Source of the DNA: Lunularia cruciata
Taxonomy: Eukaryota; Streptophyta; Marchantiopsida; Lunulariales; Lunulariaceae
Reading direction: 5' to 3'
DNA: 64,000 bases
Assembly (NCBI GenBank): GCA_948567375.1
Contig: OX419759.1
Span: forward strand, 2,147,303-2,211,302
Part shown: positions 59,283 to 64,000 of the stretch, piece by piece
Layout of the letters: the number at the start of each line of letters is the position of its first letter
Position numbering within the stretch: position 1 is the first letter of the stretch
Program-made: the position numbers and the translations under genes
Notes under the pieces: generated by a model
Seen by the model: the letters and a program-made list of their open reading frames with translations, nothing else
Told to the model about the DNA's origin: nothing
Database searches by the model: none

Positions 59283-60076
59283 CTAGAAGCTCAAGTTCTT
59301 CCCCAAGAGTTCAATCAATGGTACAACTACATGAGCATAATAATGGATGAACCGTTGATAAAAATTGGCCAATCCATTAAATGCCCATGTTTCTATAGCA
59401 TCCTTTGGAGTAGGCCAATTAGTAATGGCCTTGATTTTATCCTCTTCCATCTTCATTCCCTCCGATGAGATTTTGTGACCCAAGAAGATAACTTCCTTTT
59501 GCCAAAAGGTACACTTTGACTTCTTATAGTAAAATTTCCATTGTCATAGTTGTCTTAGAACTTCTTGCACATGATTCACATGTTTTGCCTCTATCTTGCT
59601 ATAGATTTAAATGTCATCCAAGAACACCATCACGTATAGATCCAGTAGTCCATCCAACATCCAATGCATATGATCCATGAAGACTACTAGAGCATTAGTG
59701 AGCCCAAAAGGTAGAACTCTCCACTCAAAATGCCCATACCTTGTGCAAAAGGGAGTCTTTTGCACATCCTCCCTATCAATGGGGATTTGCCATTAGCTGT
59801 AACAAAGATCTAACTTAGAAAAATGTTATGCTCCACTCAATTGATCGAGCAAGTCATCAATCCAAGGCAAGGGATATGCATTCTTCATTTTTTGCTTATT
59901 GAGCCCAATATAATCAAAATAGAAACAAAGTCCTCCATCCTTCTTTGGAACAAATAGTCCAGTGCTCCCCAAGGAGAGGTGCTATTTTGTATGAAGTCCT
60001 CCTCCAACAACTCTGTAAGTGTTGTTAGAAACCCCTCCAACTCCTTTGGTGAGAGCCAATAGATTGGTCTACTCAC
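59283..60076 (-). pseudogene. Reverse transcriptase region of the polyprotein
   Basis: YWLSPKELEG and STSPWGA (59885-60076) are the gypsy RT N-terminal blocks. The catalytic box reads VFLDDI (59606-59626), directly followed by a TAA stop (59607-59609) where the family has Leu. GLANFYQRFI (59283-59483) is the end of the thumb/connection. Frameshifts lie between these parts. Confidence 0.92.
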
Positions 60077-60539
60077 TAGAGTACTCTTGGCAATAACTAA
60101 ATTTTGAAAGACATACCACGATCGGAGGGTAATCCCTTTGGTAGATCATCTAGAAACACATCCGCAAACTCCTAAACTATTTGATTGACCATTGCTTGAT
60201 GAAGCTCTTGGCCCTCCTCAGATTGTCCTTGTGCAATCATTTTGATCCACACTGCAAAAATAGACTTATCTTCCTCTAAAGCTTGCTCTATGGTTGCTTT
60301 ACTAACAAACTTCCCATCTAGGGACTCATCTTTCTTCAAAGCTTGCTCCATGGTTGCTTTCCTGGTAAACTTCTCATCTTGGGATACATCTCCTTTCAAG
60401 GCTTGCTCTATAGCTATCTTCTCGATAAACTTCCCATCCCAAGACTGACTATTTTTAGGTGTCTTATTGAAAGGTGCAAAAAAACCTAATCGGAAATTCC
60501 TACCTTAGTGTTGAATTTGTTGTCAGGTCCAATCAAATT

Positions 60540-60800
60540 GAACCTTATGATGTTCAAGCCAAGGTAGTCCTAGAATGACATCTTAGTGTAGAAGTGCCAC
60601 TACAAACCTCATACATTCCAAATACTCCTTTCTAATCTTGAAGGTAACAAGATGCAAGGTACGGAGTGCAGAACCCTTTCTACCATCCGCCATCATCAAT
60701 CTACTTCCAATTACTAGCTTGATAGGAATACCCAATTCCTTTGCTACTTGCATAGATATGCAATTCTTTGAATTTCCAAAATCAACCAAAATCCTACAAC
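60540..60800 (-). pseudogene. Aspartic protease region of the polyprotein
   Basis: VDFGNSKNCIS then VAKELGIPIKL and MADGRK match retrotransposon protease; the catalytic D-(S/T)-G triplet reads D-F-G, so it would be impaired even without the flanking stops. Confidence 0.75.
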
Positions 60801-60959
60801 CCTAATTTGATATTGTACCTTGCAAGAGAAGCAAACTTGCATAGGTCAAGCCTTCAATCCCATGGGAACTAATCAAGCTCCAAGTAGATGGCTCAAAATC
60901 TCCTACTGGGATTCCTTATTTCCCTGATTGTTATGCTCCACAAACTCTATCTGGGTAAC

Positions 60960-61870
60960 TTGTCAAGGTTGCCCATTCTTGAGTGGACATTCAGTGATAA
61001 AATGTCCTAATTAGCGACAATAAAAAAAACTACCATTTTGTCATTGTTTCTCTTTATCTGTAGTTCCAAGTGGAATCCATTGAATGGCATCAATCTCTAT
61101 TGGTGTTGGCTCCTCCACCCGTGTGTAGTGTATTGGTAGGTTCTATGGAGGTCGAGATTGAGACCAAGTTGTTGCAACCAAGGAATCAAAACGTTTGGCC
61201 AACCGCATGACTTCCTCCAAGTGTTGTGGCTCTTGCATAGTTACCTCTAATTTGGTTCTTGACTTCAAGACCCTCACAAATCAATCTAGAGCTTTACCTT
61301 CCAATATATCTGGAATTTTCATGATGGTGTTCTTGAATTGAGTGATGTAACTTCTTATAGAGCCAATCTATTTCAACTTTGCCAACCTATCCCATGCAGC
61401 TCGTGTGACATTTATAGCTTGAAATTGACAAATTATTGCACCCTTGAATTCTACCTATGTCAAGATTGGTGCAACAATTTGTTGTTTAGCTCGCTCCACT
61501 CGGAATCTCCACCCTAGCTTTACTACTCCATCCAATTGGCTAGAAGCCAAAAGAATATGTTTTTGCTTGTCTTGTAGATTGGTAGCTTTAAAATAACATT
61601 CACAATCAAACACAAAATTCTCCACTGCACCCAAGAGATTCTTGCCTTCAAATACCTTGGGTTTAGTGAATCAAATTTGATCTTCTTCTTCTTCAATTGG
61701 TACTTGTTCTATGTGCTCCAATCATTGAAGATCTTGTTCATCCAACAATCAAGTAAGGTGTTTGATTTGTTGTTGCATAGCAGAGATAACCTCGGGCATT
61801 GCCGTCATGGTTGCTACTCTATCACACTACCCCTAATCTATCTTTTTTAGTAACACTAGAAGTAACACGT
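60960..61870 (-). pseudogene. Gag region with broken zinc knuckle
   Basis: The start lies near MPEVISAMQQQIKHL (about 61800), followed by a stop and an acidic EEEED stretch. The nucleocapsid CCHC knuckle near 61000 keeps one N-terminal-side Cys, the His and the final Cys (GHFITEC), but the first Cys is Phe and a stop is inside it. Confidence 0.75.
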
Positions 61871-62065
61871 CCATTGTTCTCCATAAGTTACAACCGGAAG
61901 CACCAAGGGTTCTTCAGATATGGTGATCATATGTAGAAAATCTTATCCAAAGCGTGAGGTGATGAATTATGTGAAACAATGCTTGGGTAATATTTGGACA
62001 CAAAAATCCCAATGGTTTGGTAGAAATGGATTTGGTGGTCCATAAATTCCATCCATCCCATTCCT

Positions 62066-62078
62066 GCTCTCATACTAA
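62066..62078 (-). other. Primer-binding site, initiator tRNA-Met type
   Basis: Directly inside the 5' LTR the minus strand reads TTAGTATGAGAGC; TAGTATGAGAGC agrees at 10 of 12 positions with the plant TGGTATCAGAGC primer site. Confidence 0.8.
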
Positions 62079-62487
62079 TGTAAAGACCGAGACCAAGGAA
62101 AGAAATAAGAGAGTGAAACTCACATTGGGACACTTGAATGTGGAAAAACTCCAAATGCCTAACATGAGCTTGGATCTGGTATTTATAGGTAGCATACAAG
62201 GTTCTTGAGAAGCTTCTAAAGAAGCTTCCTTGAGCCACTTTCTTAGAATGCAAGCCAAGTTAACCAAGAAGCTTCTCAAGAAGCTTCCTTCTAGAAGCCG
62301 CCTACTTGGCATCCAAGCTAAGCTAGTTGGAAAGTTTTAGAATCTACCTATTTGGGGTGCAAGTTAAGCTAGTCAGGAAGCTTCCCGAGAAGCTTCATAG
62401 ATACTTCTAGAATACTCTGGGCTAATTTGGCTTATTCTCTACTTTGTTAGCCTTACTAACTACATCGTTAAACTCCATATTGTTACA
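62079..62487 (-). repeat. 5' LTR with TATA-like box and HSE-like cluster
   Basis: TGTAACA start at 62487 and TTTACA end at 62079. A CTATAAAT box lies at about 62182-62189 (minus strand). Upstream of it (62210-62415) are many nGAAnnTTCn units: GAAGCTTC several times and TTCTAGAA twice. The TATA box is changed to CATAAAT in the 3' LTR. Confidence 0.93.
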
Positions 62488-62492
62488 AGACC
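62488..62492. repeat. Target-site duplication, right (AGACC)
   Basis: Partner of AGATC at 56858-56862, immediately outside the 5' LTR. Confidence 0.75.
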
Positions 62493-64000
62493 CATATGAA
62501 ACCATATTCAATAACTCCACAAATGGAAGGAGTCATTAATGAAATCCAAAAATGACAAGATGTTGCAAATCAAGCATTCCATTATATAAGGTCTTTTACC
62601 TAACAAGGTAGTCTATGAGTTGTACAGAAACAAGATATTTTGACAAAAGTAAAAAAATAGTAGTTGGAAAGGTATTACATATTAATGCATCCCATATTTC
62701 AGAAATTTCTTGTTTGCAAGTGGTACGACAAGTGCAGAGTTCAAGCAATAGAGTGATAATTATCTTTAATCTCATCTCCCTTTCTTAACCTTAGAAATAT
62801 TTTAGATCTAGATGATGGTTGAAAGCTTCAATGTAAAGGAATGAGCATGGACTCATTAAGATTTACAATTTTCTCAAGAGATGGATCTTGAGCTGTTGGA
62901 GGGTTGACTGTTGTTGGAGTGACTACCTACGAGCATGAGCACTTAATCAATAATTAGTTTCGTTCCTTATCATTGATGATGGTTCGGAGTAGGTGAGAAT
63001 GTATAAGCATTAGAGTAAGGCTTGTTAGGCAATTCTTTGCTCAAGTGATTTTGATTGTTTATAGCTTGATAGATTAAGAGCAATTAGTATGATTAAGCTT
63101 AAACCAAGTTTAGGCATATCAAGTGATCTTATACTCTTTTTAGGAATATATGAAAATTAATAAGATCAAGGGAGGGAAAGAATCTGCAAGAGTATATTGT
63201 GAATGAGGGTCTAACACCTGAGTGTGTCTAGGACCTTATGACATACTGAATCAATATTGAGAGGTGAACATGGGGTATTATAGATTAAATAAGCAAGCAT
63301 TTCTTGAGTTAGGTTTTGAGCCATCACGAGTTTGATTCAAGCCAAGTTTGAGAAAGCATGGGTAGATTGATCCAAGATCAAGCCCAAAGTAGGGAGACAA
63401 TGGTGGAGCCACCAAAAATTCAACAAGGAGAGATGATCTTTGAGAGTCTACAAGGTCAAACCTCCTCATGATTTGGATTTTGTAACATAATTAAGGATTT
63501 GGTACTCCAATTCACAAGATCAAGACAAATTAGGGTTGTTCTTTTATAGGAGGTTCTTTTATGAGGAATTTATTCTCCCAAAGTATTCTTATACCAAAGG
63601 TTCTTCTACCAATTTTTCTACCATAGCTAGGCATTACACATGAATCCTAGAGTGTACAAAGATCTACTTTTGCAATCTTCATTGGCAAGGCAATTGGAGT
63701 TGGGAGGTACACATTGTTGCTATAGATGGGTGGGGTGCCTTGATAGTAGAGAGTTGTTTTGTGGCATTGGAGTACCCTAGGGGGCTGTAGATACATCTTT
63801 CTCTCTTTACCTTCTTGCAACTTTTTATATCCATTTATCTTTTATGGATCTTTTGCCTCTTTTAGTCTTTGTCTATTGTGCTTTAGGTTATGCCTACTTG
63901 ATATCATTTGTAGTCCATGTGTTTTATTGGGAGAAAATCATGCAATTAGGAATTTGAGAGAGCAACTTAATTTGAATTTGGCTATGCAATTGAGCAACAT
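62493..64000. other. AT-rich DNA, probably continuation of older repeat, no gene recognised
   Basis: Stop-rich in all frames. The first 70 bases may continue the copy 2 minus-strand ORF interrupted by the retrotransposon (weak match to 20650-20720). The rest shows no recognisable relic. Confidence 0.4.

Larger units (their letters stand above)
56863..62487 (-). mobile_element. Ty3/gypsy chromovirus-type LTR retrotransposon, degenerate
   Basis: A 5.6-kb element on the minus strand: 5' LTR 62079-62487, 3' LTR 56863-57268, primer site, gag, protease, RT, RNase H, integrase, chromodomain, polypurine tract. The order protease-RT-RNase H-integrase and the C-terminal chromodomain place it among the chromoviruses of Ty3/gypsy. 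Flanking AGATC/AGACC shows a 5-bp target duplication. All coding parts carry stops and frameshifts, and many changes are C-to-T or G-to-A, as expected after long cytosine methylation. It cannot move on its own. It is inserted at the edge of the copy 2 minus-strand ORF. Confidence 0.95.

Overview
The window is nuclear DNA of a land plant. The evidence is a split-gene COQ5 methyltransferase whose seven GT-AG introns are only about 190-435 bp long, a SAUR-type auxin-responsive gene, a chromodomain-bearing Ty3/gypsy LTR retrotransposon primed like plant elements, PIF/Harbinger-like relics and very low gene density. Compact introns and secreted cysteine-rich peptides fit a bryophyte or other non-flowering plant, but the species cannot be fixed from sequence alone.

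Layout. The window alternates between CpG-retaining, host-like segments (about 1-4.1, 8.1-10.6, 21.4-22.8, 24-43.6 and 46.4-48.0 kb) and CpG-poor, AT-rich, transposon-derived segments (about 4.3-8, 10.7-21.4, 43.6-46.4 and 48-64 kb). Four genes or gene-like units lie in the host-like parts: a secreted six-cysteine knottin-like peptide (1734-2114, minus), a diverged paralogue (25136-25533, plus) that has lost two of the six cysteines, an intact eight-exon mitochondrial COQ5 (26577-29334, minus) and a SAUR-like protein (33440-34204, minus). No functional link between these genes is evident. At least ten copies of a short dispersed repeat with a T-rich end lie here too, one between perfect 12-bp direct repeats. 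Several isolated near-perfect hairpins with short loops are also present.

The AT-rich parts hold nested relics. Two collinear, decayed copies of an undescribed repeat (about 14.4-20.7 kb and 52.0-56.9 kb) each carry, on the plus strand, a coiled-coil region followed by a HAD/NIF (FCP1/SCP)-like phosphatase domain, and, on the minus strand downstream, a second conserved ORF. In copy 1 the phosphatase part is bracketed by LTR-like direct repeats. Copy 2 is interrupted by a 5.6-kb Ty3/gypsy chromovirus (56863-62487, minus strand) with both LTRs, a 5-bp target duplication, primer-binding site, polypurine tract, and broken gag, protease, RT, RNase H, integrase and chromodomain regions. Its LTRs carry clustered heat-shock-element-like motifs. 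Two PIF/Harbinger transposase relics lie at 44.3-45.0 and 49.0-49.8 kb, and a roughly 600-bp purine-only-like strand bias at 50.75-51.35 kb.

The most novel items are the phosphatase-bearing repeat pair, the short dispersed repeat family, the hairpins, and the knottin paralogue enclosed by inverted copies of the dispersed repeat.
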